Below are positions 28,090 to 35,998 of a stretch of 48,408 bases of DNA, one piece after another. The stretch is from Gammaproteobacteria bacterium (GTDB taxonomy: Bacteria > Pseudomonadota > Gammaproteobacteria > Xanthomonadales > SZUA-36), in contig JAJRUM010000017.1 in assembly GCA_024277815.1 (NCBI GenBank), forward strand, positions 1 to 48,408. The letters run 5' to 3'. The translations under genes were made by a program, and so were the position numbers. Numbering within the stretch: the stretch's first letter is position 1; the number at the start of each line of letters is the position of its first letter. The notes under the pieces were generated by a model. The model saw only the letters and a list, made by a program, of their open reading frames with translations. It was not told the origin of the DNA and searched no databases.

Positions 28090-28260
28090 GCGGGCCAGAC
28101 TGGAACTCACCCGTGATTCACAGATTCGCCGGGAGCGAATTTCGAATGAGGCAGCGCCTGCGCTGCGAACCCGAAGGGCGAGGCGCAGGGATGCGTCGAG
28201 TAAATCCCGCCAGCCCTTATCACGCGCACCATAAATCGGTAGCAACCTCCACTTTTTACG
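28090..28260 (-). ncRNA. Candidate structured non-coding module beside the tRNA-Pro terminator
   Basis: About 170 bases, GC-rich, with no convincing gene but several stems. ATTCGC/GCGAAT has a 5-base loop (28124-28140). GCGCCT/AGGCGC (28154-28159 and 28181-28186) encloses CCC-GAA-GGG (28170-28178). CAGCGC/GCGCTG lies at 28152-28165. On the minus strand a transcript through it would end at the bidirectional terminator. I recall similar GC-rich modules next to tRNA terminators in other Proteobacteria, which would make it a dispersed repeat rather than an sRNA gene. Function and strand are inference. Confidence 0.35.
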
Positions 28261-28270
28261 TTCACCATAT

Positions 28271-29245
28271 ATGTATATGGTCACCGCAATCCAAAAGCTT
28301 CTCGTCAATAAACAGCATTTCTTAGTCATTTTGGCGCTGTTTGCCTGCTTTTTGCTTCCCATTCTTCAAGTGCCACTGGCGGTAGCGGATAATTCAGATG
28401 CCGAATCTGTTACATGTGAACCGCCAACCCGCCCGCAGGTCATCACCACCGAAAGACTCACTGTTTTAACCCTGAACCTGGCCCACGGGCGTAAGACGGC
28501 ATTTAACCAGATACTGCAAAGAGCCCAAACCACCCGCCAAAACCTGCAGGACATTGCTGCTTTCCTGAGCCAAAGTGGTGCAGACCTGGTCGCCTTGCAG
28601 GAAGCCGACTACCCTTCCCGCTGGTCGGGCAGGTTCAACCATGTGGAATTGATCACTGACAACAGCCCCTACCCCTGCCGTATACATGCCCACCACGCGC
28701 AGAAGTATATGTACGATTTTGGTACCGCGCTGCTGTCGCGTACACCCTTTGTGGACAGACTTGAACACACTTTCGAGCCCTCACCGCCCATCACCAACAA
28801 GGGCTTCGTGCTGGGCAGCGTGCGCTGGAATCCGGGCGAAAGACTGCAAGAACCGCTGGTTGTCAACGTGATGTCCGTCCACCTGGACTTTTCCCGCAAA
28901 AAGGTGCGCGAAGCCCAGGTGGAGGAAATACGTCTCGCACTGGCCGGTATTGCCGCACCACTTATTATCCTGGGCGATTTTAATACCGACTGGGAAAAAG
29001 ACCAATCCGCGCTCAGGAGCATTGTCGAAAATGGCAAACTGAAAGCCTACCGCCCGGGCGCGACGAATCTTGGTACCTACAAAAAGGGCAAACACAGGTT
29101 AGACTGGATACTGATTACCAGCGACCTGGAGTTCACCCGCTACGAGGTCTCCCGGCAAGCACTGTCGGACCACCAACCGGTATCAGCCAGCCTCCGCTGG
29201 CTTGATAAGCCGCTACCGGCAAAGGAAAGTGACGCTCATGAATAA
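28271..29245 (+). CDS. Secreted endonuclease/exonuclease/phosphatase-fold hydrolase
   Basis: Member of the EEP superfamily (DNase I-like, which also includes sphingomyelinases and inositol phosphatases). The 324 residues begin with a signal sequence (membrane-spanning stretch about 16-39, ending VPLAVA-D). All expected active-site residues are visible: Asn69 (TLNLAHG), Glu111 (LQEAD), His204 (SVHLDFS), Asp236 and Asn238 (LGDFNTDW), Asp278 (HRLDWILI), and Asp300-His301 (LSDHQPV). It therefore looks active and acts outside the cytoplasm. Substrate could be nucleic acid or a lipid head group; the sequence does not decide. The stop overlaps the start of the downstream PLD lipoprotein by 8 bases, so the two are co-translated. 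No good ribosome site marks the ATG at 28271, and an ATG at 28277 is possible. Confidence 0.85.
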   Translation: MYMVTAIQKLLVNKQHFLVILALFACFLLPILQVPLAVADNSDAESVTCEPPTRPQVITTERLTVLTLNLAHGRKTAFNQILQRAQTTRQNLQDIAAFLSQSGADLVALQEADYPSRWSGRFNHVELITDNSPYPCRIHAHHAQKYMYDFGTALLSRTPFVDRLEHTFEPSPPITNKGFVLGSVRWNPGERLQEPLVVNVMSVHLDFSRKKVREAQVEEIRLALAGIAAPLIILGDFNTDWEKDQSALRSIVENGKLKAYRPGATNLGTYKKGKHRLDWILITSDLEFTRYEVSRQALSDHQPVSASLRWLDKPLPAKESDAHE

Positions 29246-31082
29246 CCATCAACGCGCCATGCTCTCACCCGTTTTCATGCTTGCAGCCCTGGCCCTGTTG
29301 CTATCCGCCTGTGCCAGCGCACCCCGTGGTCCGGCCTGCCCCGCCAACACCCAAAACCTACCCGACTGCCCACCGCTGTCAGCAGTTGTCGATGATGATA
29401 TCGAACGTATCTATGCGTACCGCACCCGGGTATCGCCCAAAGAACTTGGCGACGATCCCATCGCCTACGGTATGAACGCTGACATTCCGATCCAGGGCGC
29501 AGGGGGAAAGATTCTCGGCCCTGACGATGAAGGCGCCATCGACTCGCTCGCCGCCAAGCTGTGGATGCTTGAGAATGCCGAACACAGCATCGATTTCGGC
29601 TACTACATATTCACCCCGGACATCATCGGCTACGCCATGATCGGAGCCATGTGCGAGGCGGTCAAAAGGGGCGTTGATGTGCGTGTCATGGTTGACTCGC
29701 TCGGTTCACTAAAGGCCAGTCGCACCACCCTTGCTGCACTGAAGACCTGCGAGCAACAGGCACAATTCATCCCGCTTGAGAACGGCGGGATCAGCACCCG
29801 TAAAGCACGCATACAGGTGATGATCTTCAATGCCATCACCAAGCTGTCGACCAGCCCCAACCGCCGTTCACACGATAAACTGCTGATCATCGACGGCGAC
29901 TTCCACGACAAAGCCCGGATGATGACCGGCGGACGCAATATATCGCTGGACTACTACGGCCTGACGGCAACCGGCCAGCACGACCCCTACGGCTACCGCG
30001 ACAGTGAAATCCTGTTCAAACCAGCCGAGACAGAGAATGACAAAACCATCGGCGAAGTCAGCGCCGGCTACTACACACTGTTGTTCCTGTACAGGGGCAA
30101 CAAACAGATTCTACCGGTCAATAATGACAGCGCCCGGTCCCTGTATCGTCAGGAACTGAGCAAAGCCCGCGATGCACTGGCAACACTCAAGCAATTCGAC
30201 CTGCTAAAGCCCCACCTGGCCCATATGGATGAGTTCATGCACCAGAGGTTCCATCCAGCCGATGTGCTGTTGGCACATAACCTTGGCAATGTGACCAACA
30301 AGAATGTCACCCGCAACGCAGTTGAAAACCTGAACAAAAACCCGAACTCGATCATGTATATCCTGGGTAAAATCGGGGATGCCAACGACGGGACAGAAAC
30401 CACCCGCATCGTGTCACCTTATCTTTTCCTTGCACAGTATAAGGACAAGCAAGGCAATGTCCTCGTCGACGAGGCCGTCGCCATGCGTGAATGGCTGGAC
30501 ACCCACCCGCGGGCACGCATTGAGATCGTAACCAACTCGGTACTGACTTCAGATAATTTCTCCTCGCAAGCCATTATCGACATGGATACCGCGCCTCGAC
30601 TGCTACTGGATGAGCCAACGCGTGCCGCCTGGATGGCACTGAAAGCCGCGGATGAAGTCGGTGGCGAACTGACAAGCTCGGCAAACTGGCAGCAGCAGGT
30701 CAACCACCCGCGCCTGGTCATCTATGAAACCGGCAAGCTGGATTCGAGCAGACTCGGCCACGGCAAGGCCCACTATGCAAAATTACACGCCAAGTTTTTT
30801 GTCGAGGGTGAAATTGGTTTTGTGGGCACCAGCAATTTTGACTACCGCTCACGGTTGTATAACAGTGAGATGGGTTATTTCTTCAAAAGTGACCCGCTGG
30901 CCAATAACCTGAACGCGGCCTTTGACTACCTGGTCGAACGGTCTTACCGCTGGGGCAGTCCTCAGTGGCTGCGCCTGCGCCACCGCGCCATGGATGCCAA
31001 AGGTGCAAAAGGCTGGTCAACCCGCCAGCAGAGAAAAGTTTACAAAACACTGGAAATCACCGGCCTGCACTGGCTTTTCTGA
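29238..31082 (+). CDS. Phospholipase D-family lipoprotein (cardiolipin synthase-like, two HKD motifs)
   Basis: Two-motif phospholipase D superfamily protein, related to the ClsC/YmdC group. The 614 residues start with a lipoprotein signal (LLSAC, Cys25). HKD motif 1 is complete: H212-x-K214-x4-D219 in RRSHDKLLIIDG, followed by GGRNISLDYYG. Motif 2 has H517-x-K519-x4-Glu524 in LHAKFFVEG followed by GTSNFDYRS; a Glu in place of Asp is tolerated in this family. Likely activities are transphosphatidylation (cardiolipin or phospholipid exchange) or phosphodiester hydrolysis at the membrane. It overlaps the upstream EEP gene by 8 bases, and converges on a ZIP-like gene 12 bp downstream. In E. coli ClsC works with YmdB; no YmdB-like gene is present here, so the EEP protein may be its partner (inference). 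Confidence 0.9.
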   Translation: MNNHQRAMLSPVFMLAALALLLSACASAPRGPACPANTQNLPDCPPLSAVVDDDIERIYAYRTRVSPKELGDDPIAYGMNADIPIQGAGGKILGPDDEGAIDSLAAKLWMLENAEHSIDFGYYIFTPDIIGYAMIGAMCEAVKRGVDVRVMVDSLGSLKASRTTLAALKTCEQQAQFIPLENGGISTRKARIQVMIFNAITKLSTSPNRRSHDKLLIIDGDFHDKARMMTGGRNISLDYYGLTATGQHDPYGYRDSEILFKPAETENDKTIGEVSAGYYTLLFLYRGNKQILPVNNDSARSLYRQELSKARDALATLKQFDLLKPHLAHMDEFMHQRFHPADVLLAHNLGNVTNKNVTRNAVENLNKNPNSIMYILGKIGDANDGTETTRIVSPYLFLAQYKDKQGNVLVDEAVAMREWLDTHPRARIEIVTNSVLTSDNFSSQAIIDMDTAPRLLLDEPTRAAWMALKAADEVGGELTSSANWQQQVNHPRLVIYETGKLDSSRLGHGKAHYAKLHAKFFVEGEIGFVGTSNFDYRSRLYNSEMGYFFKSDPLANNLNAAFDYLVERSYRWGSPQWLRLRHRAMDAKGAKGWSTRQQRKVYKTLEITGLHWLF

Positions 31083-31094
31083 TCTGGCCTGGTC

Positions 31095-31703
31095 TCAGTG
31101 GCCGTGCACTTCACCATGACTGCGGTGTACCAGGCTGTGGACGATCATGCCGATGACCAGTGCCTGCACCGCCGAGGTGGCGAAATCACCCTCCAGGCCA
31201 AGGACGGTTTCGGACAGCAGGTAACCACCCACCGTCGCCAGGCCAACAAAGCCCAGCACCGCAAACGCCATACGCCGGCCAAACACCGGTTGCACCATCA
31301 GCCACAACATCAGTCCCACCCCAAAACGGTGTAAAACAATAGCCAGCGACAGGCCGCCATCCATACCACCATGGCTGACCGTCAGCGCAGCACCATCCAG
31401 AATGGCGTGTAATGCCAAGCCGGCCAGTGCCAGCAGCAAGCTGATCAGGTGCAGTGTATGGGCCGCCTGTTTAATCAGTTTCTCAAGCAGGCCCGGCAAC
31501 AGGTAGCCGGCAGCGATCAGGGCAATCGACCAGTAGCCAAGCTCGAACCAGGATTCAGGGATCAGCAAAAAAGCCATCAGTATGACCAACACCGCCACGA
31601 TAATGGAATCAAATACCCTGGCAACGAAGCCCCCCTTGCGCAACCAAAGGTAAAGCATCGGACCAATGAACAATGAAACAATGGACAGTAACAGCACTGG
31701 CAT
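31095..31703 (-). CDS. ZIP-like multi-pass membrane protein
   Basis: About 202 residues with some seven hydrophobic segments and little soluble sequence. The helix pair LAGLALHAILDGAAL and LAIVLHRFGVGLMLWLMV resembles the metal-binding helices 4 and 5 of ZIP zinc/iron permeases (HNxxDG and HExPHE). Helix 4 keeps H-x-x-x-D-G, but in helix 5 the second part of the motif is HRFGVG, lacking the usual Glu and second His. The C-terminus ends HSLVHRSHGEVHGH, histidine-rich as in metal proteins. It could be a degenerate or divergent ZIP transporter; substrate unknown. The start is unclear: ATG at 31703, or TTG at 31793 giving 232 residues. It converges on the PLD gene and diverges from the DUF1232-like gene. 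Confidence 0.7.
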   Translation of the reverse strand: MPVLLLSIVSLFIGPMLYLWLRKGGFVARVFDSIIVAVLVILMAFLLIPESWFELGYWSIALIAAGYLLPGLLEKLIKQAAHTLHLISLLLALAGLALHAILDGAALTVSHGGMDGGLSLAIVLHRFGVGLMLWLMVQPVFGRRMAFAVLGFVGLATVGGYLLSETVLGLEGDFATSAVQALVIGMIVHSLVHRSHGEVHGH

Positions 31704-31856
31704 TCCCGACAGGGCCTGTGAAGCGGCAACCTTAACGGAGATGCGGTCCGATTTCACCTGCTGTCTTGCCGCCCAATTTCGCCTGGCTGGCAATTCATGC
31801 TGCCTTCACGCCCCGCCAGTTGGTAGACTACGCGCTTTATTATTGATTCCAGAGGC

Positions 31857-32495
31857 ATGAATACAGCAGCCATCAAAAAAATGATCGCCAGCCAGTTCGC
31901 CGACCCGCACGCAGCGGTTGAACTGCAGGAGTTGCTGACCGCTGTCGCAGAACGTCAGGGTGCCGAGCCCACCGAGGCCGAACTGGCACACGGTGCGAGC
32001 TTCATTTACAACTATATCGAGCAAATCCCCTACATGCTGACCGTTGCCTGGACGTCGGCTAAAAACGTCGGCCTGGAAGCAGAAATCAAAAGCATCCTGG
32101 TGATGGTCGAGTCCTACTGGCTCGAAGACAACGATGTCATTCCCGACTCCATGGGCATCATCGGGCTGCTCGACGACGCCTATTGCTCGCTGTTGTCGAT
32201 GCAGACCCTGTCAGATTACTACCAACTGCAAAGCGGTAAATTCCTGTTCCCCGACGATCTCACCGTCGCCAACGGCATCATGCGCAAGATTATCGGTGAA
32301 CCCTACGCCACCGAGCTCGACACCATCGTCGCCAAAGCCGTGCAGGATGCCCATATCAAAGATGCCGTCAAACAACTGGCCAGCTCAGAAAAACAGGCCC
32401 TGTTCGAAAGCCACGCCACCATCTGGAACCACGGTCCGGTCAATGAACTGCCAGTCGACGACCTCGCCGGCCTCGGGCTGACCGAAGACAGCTAA
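31857..32495 (+). CDS. DUF1232 (YkvA)-like protein
   Basis: 212 residues, mostly helical and acidic, without a signal peptide or an obvious long membrane segment. The central part (SYWLEDNDVIPDSMGIIGLLDDAYCSLLSM, about 88-117) has the D-x-IPD-x4-GxLDDA pattern of the YkvA/DUF1232 family, whose members are short, often membrane-associated proteins of unknown function. The flanking regions are not recognised. No function can be assigned. The gene stands alone and is followed by a copy of the dispersed hairpin element. I would place the ATG at 31857; it has no strong ribosome site. Confidence 0.75.
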   Translation: MNTAAIKKMIASQFADPHAAVELQELLTAVAERQGAEPTEAELAHGASFIYNYIEQIPYMLTVAWTSAKNVGLEAEIKSILVMVESYWLEDNDVIPDSMGIIGLLDDAYCSLLSMQTLSDYYQLQSGKFLFPDDLTVANGIMRKIIGEPYATELDTIVAKAVQDAHIKDAVKQLASSEKQALFESHATIWNHGPVNELPVDDLAGLGLTEDS

Positions 32496-32534
32496 TCGAA
32501 GCTCAACCGGCCCGTTGGTCGAAGCCAAGCAAGC

Positions 32535-32671
32535 GAGCGGGGATATGGGGGTACACCTTCGGAGACCGTGGCCTGCAGGGGGAGGTGAGACCGGGAACCG
32601 GTCGAGAGGCTGGCCTGGGCCATGTATTCACAGCGTGTCCCTGGGAGTGCACCCCCCATGTCGCCGCGTAT
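32535..32671. repeat. Third copy of the dispersed hairpin element
   Basis: This non-coding unit between the DUF1232-like gene and pepQ starts GAGCGGGGATATGGGGGTA and ends with GTGCACCCCCCATGTCGCCGCGT, imperfect inverted ends of about 30 bp like those at 19941-20051. Nineteen bases are identical to that copy (GAGACCGTGGCCTGCAGGG at 32562-32580 and 19966-19984). An inner perfect stem GACCGG/CCGGTC (32589-32603) sits where the first copy has a different stem, so the middle varies while the ends are kept. The rest of the 32496-32737 gap shows a short hairpin near 32509 and no gene. Confidence 0.8.
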
Positions 32672-32737
32672 TTCACGAAGAATGTCCTTCGAAGAGAACG
32701 CAAGAAAGGTAGCTCCCCTTCCCTCTACACCGTGTGC

Positions 32738-34069
32738 TTAAGCTTTCTCAAGAGCAGCGAACGCCTCACCCGTCAGGTTCCGTGGCGCGCCGTTGGTGAC
32801 CAGCATATTGTCCTCAATGCGAATGCCGCCAAAAGGCGTCAGTGCCGCAACCTTGTCCCAGTTGATCGCCGCCACATCACCGCTGTTCCGCCACTGTCGC
32901 AACAGTGGTTCAATAAAGTACAGCCCCGGCTCAATGGTCAGTACGTTACCGGCTTCGAGTTTACGGGTCAGGCGCAGAAACGGATGGCCTTCAGGCCGTG
33001 GTATCAGGGTGCCATCAGCATCAGCAAACAAGCCGGCCACATCATGGGTCTGCAGACCGAGGAAATGCCCGAGGCCGTGCGGGTAAAAGACTGCACTCAG
33101 GCCGGTCTCGACTGCCGCCTCGACACTGCCATTGATTATGCCGAAATCTTTCAGTATCCCGGCGATCTGGTGGTGGGCATGCAAATGCAGGTCACGATAG
33201 TCGAGGCCGGCGACCACCGCATCACAGAGTTGATCCTGCATCGCATCCATGGCCGTGATCAACTCGGCAAATTCATTGTCCTCAGCCGCATAGGTGCGCG
33301 TGATATCCGACGCATAGGCGTGTACGGTCGCGCCGCCATCGATCAGGAAAGAACGAATCTCCTGCGGTGCCTGCTGTTCATGCGCCTGGTAATGCAACAC
33401 CGAGCCATGTTCGTTCAGGGCCACGATGTTGCCATAGGGAAGCTCTGCATCAACCAGCTGAATGGCCATGCAGTAACGCTGGTGAATGTCGTATTCGCTG
33501 AGGCCCTCACGAAACGCAGCCTCGGCCGCCGTGTGGGCGATAGCGCCGAGTCGTGCTGCCTCTGACATGCAGGCGACTTCATAATCGGTTTTGCGGGTGC
33601 GCTGCAGGTGAATGCGGTTGACCAGGCGGGTCGGGTTAAGGTGCTTAGAATCAACCGCTGCGGCCAGCGAGGGTGCATCGCCAATGTAAGCCGTGTTGGC
33701 AGCGATGGCCTGCTGCCAGGCATTGCCATCACGAACCTGCTCAATGTCGAACTCACCTGCCCACCAGTCGGCCGGATCTTCCGGCGGCAGGTACCAGTAA
33801 TCATCGGGCTGGTAGTAGAACAATTTCGGCTTGCGCCCGGGCCGCACCAGCAGCGCGCTGTCATGGTGACGGGTCAGCGGCAGCCACCAGAGTAGCTGCG
33901 GGTTGCAGCGGAACGGATACTCGTAATCATCGAGAAAACTGACCAGCTTGCTGCCGGCGTGAATCAGGGCGGCATCGTAGCCCTCTGCGGCCAGTGCGCC
34001 TTCCCAGCGCTGTTGCACCTCTGCGACATGACTTGCATATCCCTGTGTGATGATTTTACTTTCACCCAT
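32738..34069 (-). CDS. pepQ: Xaa-Pro dipeptidase
   Basis: Cytoplasmic M24B metallopeptidase that hydrolyses dipeptides with C-terminal proline; some members also hydrolyse organophosphates. The 443 residues align with E. coli PepQ along their whole length: FLDDYEYPFRCNPQLLWWLPLT near the start, NIVALNEHGSVLHY mid-protein. Dinuclear metal ligands are all visible in order: the two Asp in LIDGGATVHAYASDITRTY, His in PHGLGHFLGLQTHDVAGLF, Glu in TIEPGLYFIE, and Glu in GGIRIEDN. cysS diverges upstream with 96 bp between, which must hold both promoters. The downstream side holds the hairpin element. Confidence 0.96.
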   Translation of the reverse strand: MGESKIITQGYASHVAEVQQRWEGALAAEGYDAALIHAGSKLVSFLDDYEYPFRCNPQLLWWLPLTRHHDSALLVRPGRKPKLFYYQPDDYWYLPPEDPADWWAGEFDIEQVRDGNAWQQAIAANTAYIGDAPSLAAAVDSKHLNPTRLVNRIHLQRTRKTDYEVACMSEAARLGAIAHTAAEAAFREGLSEYDIHQRYCMAIQLVDAELPYGNIVALNEHGSVLHYQAHEQQAPQEIRSFLIDGGATVHAYASDITRTYAAEDNEFAELITAMDAMQDQLCDAVVAGLDYRDLHLHAHHQIAGILKDFGIINGSVEAAVETGLSAVFYPHGLGHFLGLQTHDVAGLFADADGTLIPRPEGHPFLRLTRKLEAGNVLTIEPGLYFIEPLLRQWRNSGDVAAINWDKVAALTPFGGIRIEDNMLVTNGAPRNLTGEAFAALEKA

Positions 34070-34165
34070 TGCGATTGCCTCTTAGTATTAATGCCCAACC
34101 TTGTTAACATAGAGCATTGTTGTTGATGCCCGCCCCGTCGGCGATACAGAACCCAGACCAGAATC

Positions 34166-35569
34166 ATGAATCAAGCTGAATCACTCGTGTTGTATAACAC
34201 GCTCAAACGTGAAAAACAGGTATTTGTACCCCAAGATCCCGAGCGCGTGACACTGTATGCCTGCGGGCCAACGGTGTACAACCAGGCGCACATCGGCAAC
34301 GCCCGGCCGGCGGTCATATTTGACCTGTTGTTCAAACTGCTGTCGAGACTTTATCCCAAGGTAGTGTACGCACGCAATATCACCGATGTGGATGACAAGA
34401 TTAACGCCGCAGCCGCCGAGCAGAACGTCACCATCGATGTTATCGCCAATCGCTACAGCGATGCCTACCATACCGATATGGCGGCACTGGGTGTCGGGCT
34501 GCCCAGCATCGAACCACGCGCCACCGATCACATTCCGCAAATGATCGACATGATTGAACGGCTGGTCGCCAATGGCCACGCCTATGAGGCCGAGGGCCAT
34601 GTGCTGTTCGCCATCGAATCATTTGCCGGTTATGGTGCCCTGTCCGGGCGCGATACCGGTGAAATGCTGGCGGGCGCGCGCGTCGGAGTCGTCGACTTCA
34701 AGCGCCACCCCGGGGATTTTGTGTTGTGGAAGCCGTCGGTTGAGCCACAACCCGGTTGGGACAGCCCATGGGGCTGGGGCCGGCCCGGTTGGCATCTGGA
34801 ATGCTCGGTGATGTCCGAAACACACCTTGGCGAGACCATCGATATCCACGGCGGCGGCCAGGACCTGGTTTTTCCTCACCACGAGAACGAAATCGCCCAA
34901 AGCGTCTGCGCGCATGGCGGTAAGGTATTCGCCCGTTACTGGATGCACAACGGCTTTGTAACCTGCAAGCGGCGCAAGATGTCCAAGTCGCTGGGCAATA
35001 CACTGGTGGTCAGTGAGTTATTGAAACAGGCCAACGGCGAAGTGCTACGTTACCTGCTGCTCAGCGCACAATACCGGCAGCCACTCGACTGGTCGGAAGA
35101 GGCTCTGACGAGAGTGCAGCGCACACTCGACCGGGTCTACGGTGTACTGCGTGATGCCGCCGCTAAATACGGCCCATTTCAGGCTGCGCAATCACCTGGC
35201 GATAAGTTTATGGCGGCTCTGCTGGATGATCTCAACACGCCCGATGCGCTGGCAGAACTCAACAGCGAAGCACGCCGACTGGCGAACGCGGATGATGCCG
35301 ATGCGGCACGGCAATCTGCCGGCGCCCTGCTGGCAGCGGGTGAGTTGATCGGCCTGTTCAGGGAAGACCCCGCGAGCTGGCTGGCCGGTGATACCGAGGG
35401 CCTTGATGACGCGTTGATCGACCAGCTGATTGTGGAACGCAACACAGCGCGTAAGGAACGAAATTTTGCCCGCGCAGATGAAATCCGCGACCAGTTACAA
35501 GCGATGGGCATCACACTTGAAGACGTTGCCGACAGCACCCGCTGGCGGCGCGCGAGCGAACAGGGGTAA
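34166..35569 (+). CDS. cysS: Cysteinyl-tRNA synthetase
   Basis: Class I aminoacyl-tRNA synthetase charging tRNA-Cys. The 467 residues match the monomeric bacterial enzyme. The zinc/cysteine pocket is intact: Cys33 in YACGPTVYNQAHIGNARP, with the later ligands in WHLECSVMS and VFPHHENEIAQS. The class I HIGH-type motif is AHIGN and the KMSKS loop is RKMSKSLGN. The C-terminal anticodon-binding part ends in ERNFARADEIRDQLQAMGI, typical of the family. sufE follows after 6 bases, so they probably form an operon that both draws on cysteine. Confidence 0.98.
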   Translation: MNQAESLVLYNTLKREKQVFVPQDPERVTLYACGPTVYNQAHIGNARPAVIFDLLFKLLSRLYPKVVYARNITDVDDKINAAAAEQNVTIDVIANRYSDAYHTDMAALGVGLPSIEPRATDHIPQMIDMIERLVANGHAYEAEGHVLFAIESFAGYGALSGRDTGEMLAGARVGVVDFKRHPGDFVLWKPSVEPQPGWDSPWGWGRPGWHLECSVMSETHLGETIDIHGGGQDLVFPHHENEIAQSVCAHGGKVFARYWMHNGFVTCKRRKMSKSLGNTLVVSELLKQANGEVLRYLLLSAQYRQPLDWSEEALTRVQRTLDRVYGVLRDAAAKYGPFQAAQSPGDKFMAALLDDLNTPDALAELNSEARRLANADDADAARQSAGALLAAGELIGLFREDPASWLAGDTEGLDDALIDQLIVERNTARKERNFARADEIRDQLQAMGITLEDVADSTRWRRASEQG

Positions 35570-35575
35570 ACAGCC

Positions 35576-35998
35576 ATGCATGATCCGATCAAAGCCCAGC
35601 AGGAGATCATCAGCGATTTCAGCCTGTTGGACAGCTGGCTGGATAAGTACCAGTACCTGATCGACCTCGGCAAGGCCCTTGAGCCACTGGCCGACAGTGA
35701 GAAAACCGACGACCGGCTGCTGCATGGCTGCCAGTCGCGGGTCTGGTTGATTATCGAAGGTGATGCGGATGCCCTGCGGATCCGGGCCAACAGCGACGCG
35801 GCCATTGTCTCCGGCCTGATTGCCCTGTTGATCAGGGTCTACTCAGGCGCTTCGGCAAAGCAGATTCTGGAAACACCGATAGAATTTGTCGCCGCGATCG
35901 GCTTGCAGCAGCACCTGTCGGCCACCCGGGCCAACGGTTTGCATGCCATGCTGGAGGCCATATACGCGGCCGCCAGGTATTACCAGGAAGAAACCTAG
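35576..35998 (+). CDS. sufE: SufE/CsdE-type sulfur acceptor protein
   Basis: Takes persulfide sulfur from a cysteine desulfurase (SufS or CsdA) for iron-sulfur cluster assembly. The 140 residues match the family, with the acceptor cysteine in LLHGCQSRVW (C52). Length and motif fit SufE and CsdE equally. No desulfurase or suf scaffold gene is in the window, and cysS is the immediate upstream neighbour, so its partner is elsewhere. The stop codon overlaps the convergent dksA stop (CTAG). Confidence 0.93.
   Translation: MHDPIKAQQEIISDFSLLDSWLDKYQYLIDLGKALEPLADSEKTDDRLLHGCQSRVWLIIEGDADALRIRANSDAAIVSGLIALLIRVYSGASAKQILETPIEFVAAIGLQQHLSATRANGLHAMLEAIYAAARYYQEET

Noticed and set aside
27992..28362. 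Short open frames over tRNA-Pro and the structured module, both strands
   Set aside because: They read through a tRNA, a terminator and stem-rich DNA; such junk proteins are common beside tRNA genes.
29238..31082. PLD gene as a toxin of an antiphage or interbacterial system
   Set aside because: It is a lipoprotein with two HKD motifs; no immunity gene, secretion-system gene or defence partner lies nearby, so envelope lipid work is the simpler reading.
32585..33565. 326-codon open frame opposite pepQ
   Set aside because: Antisense to pepQ and starts inside the hairpin repeat.
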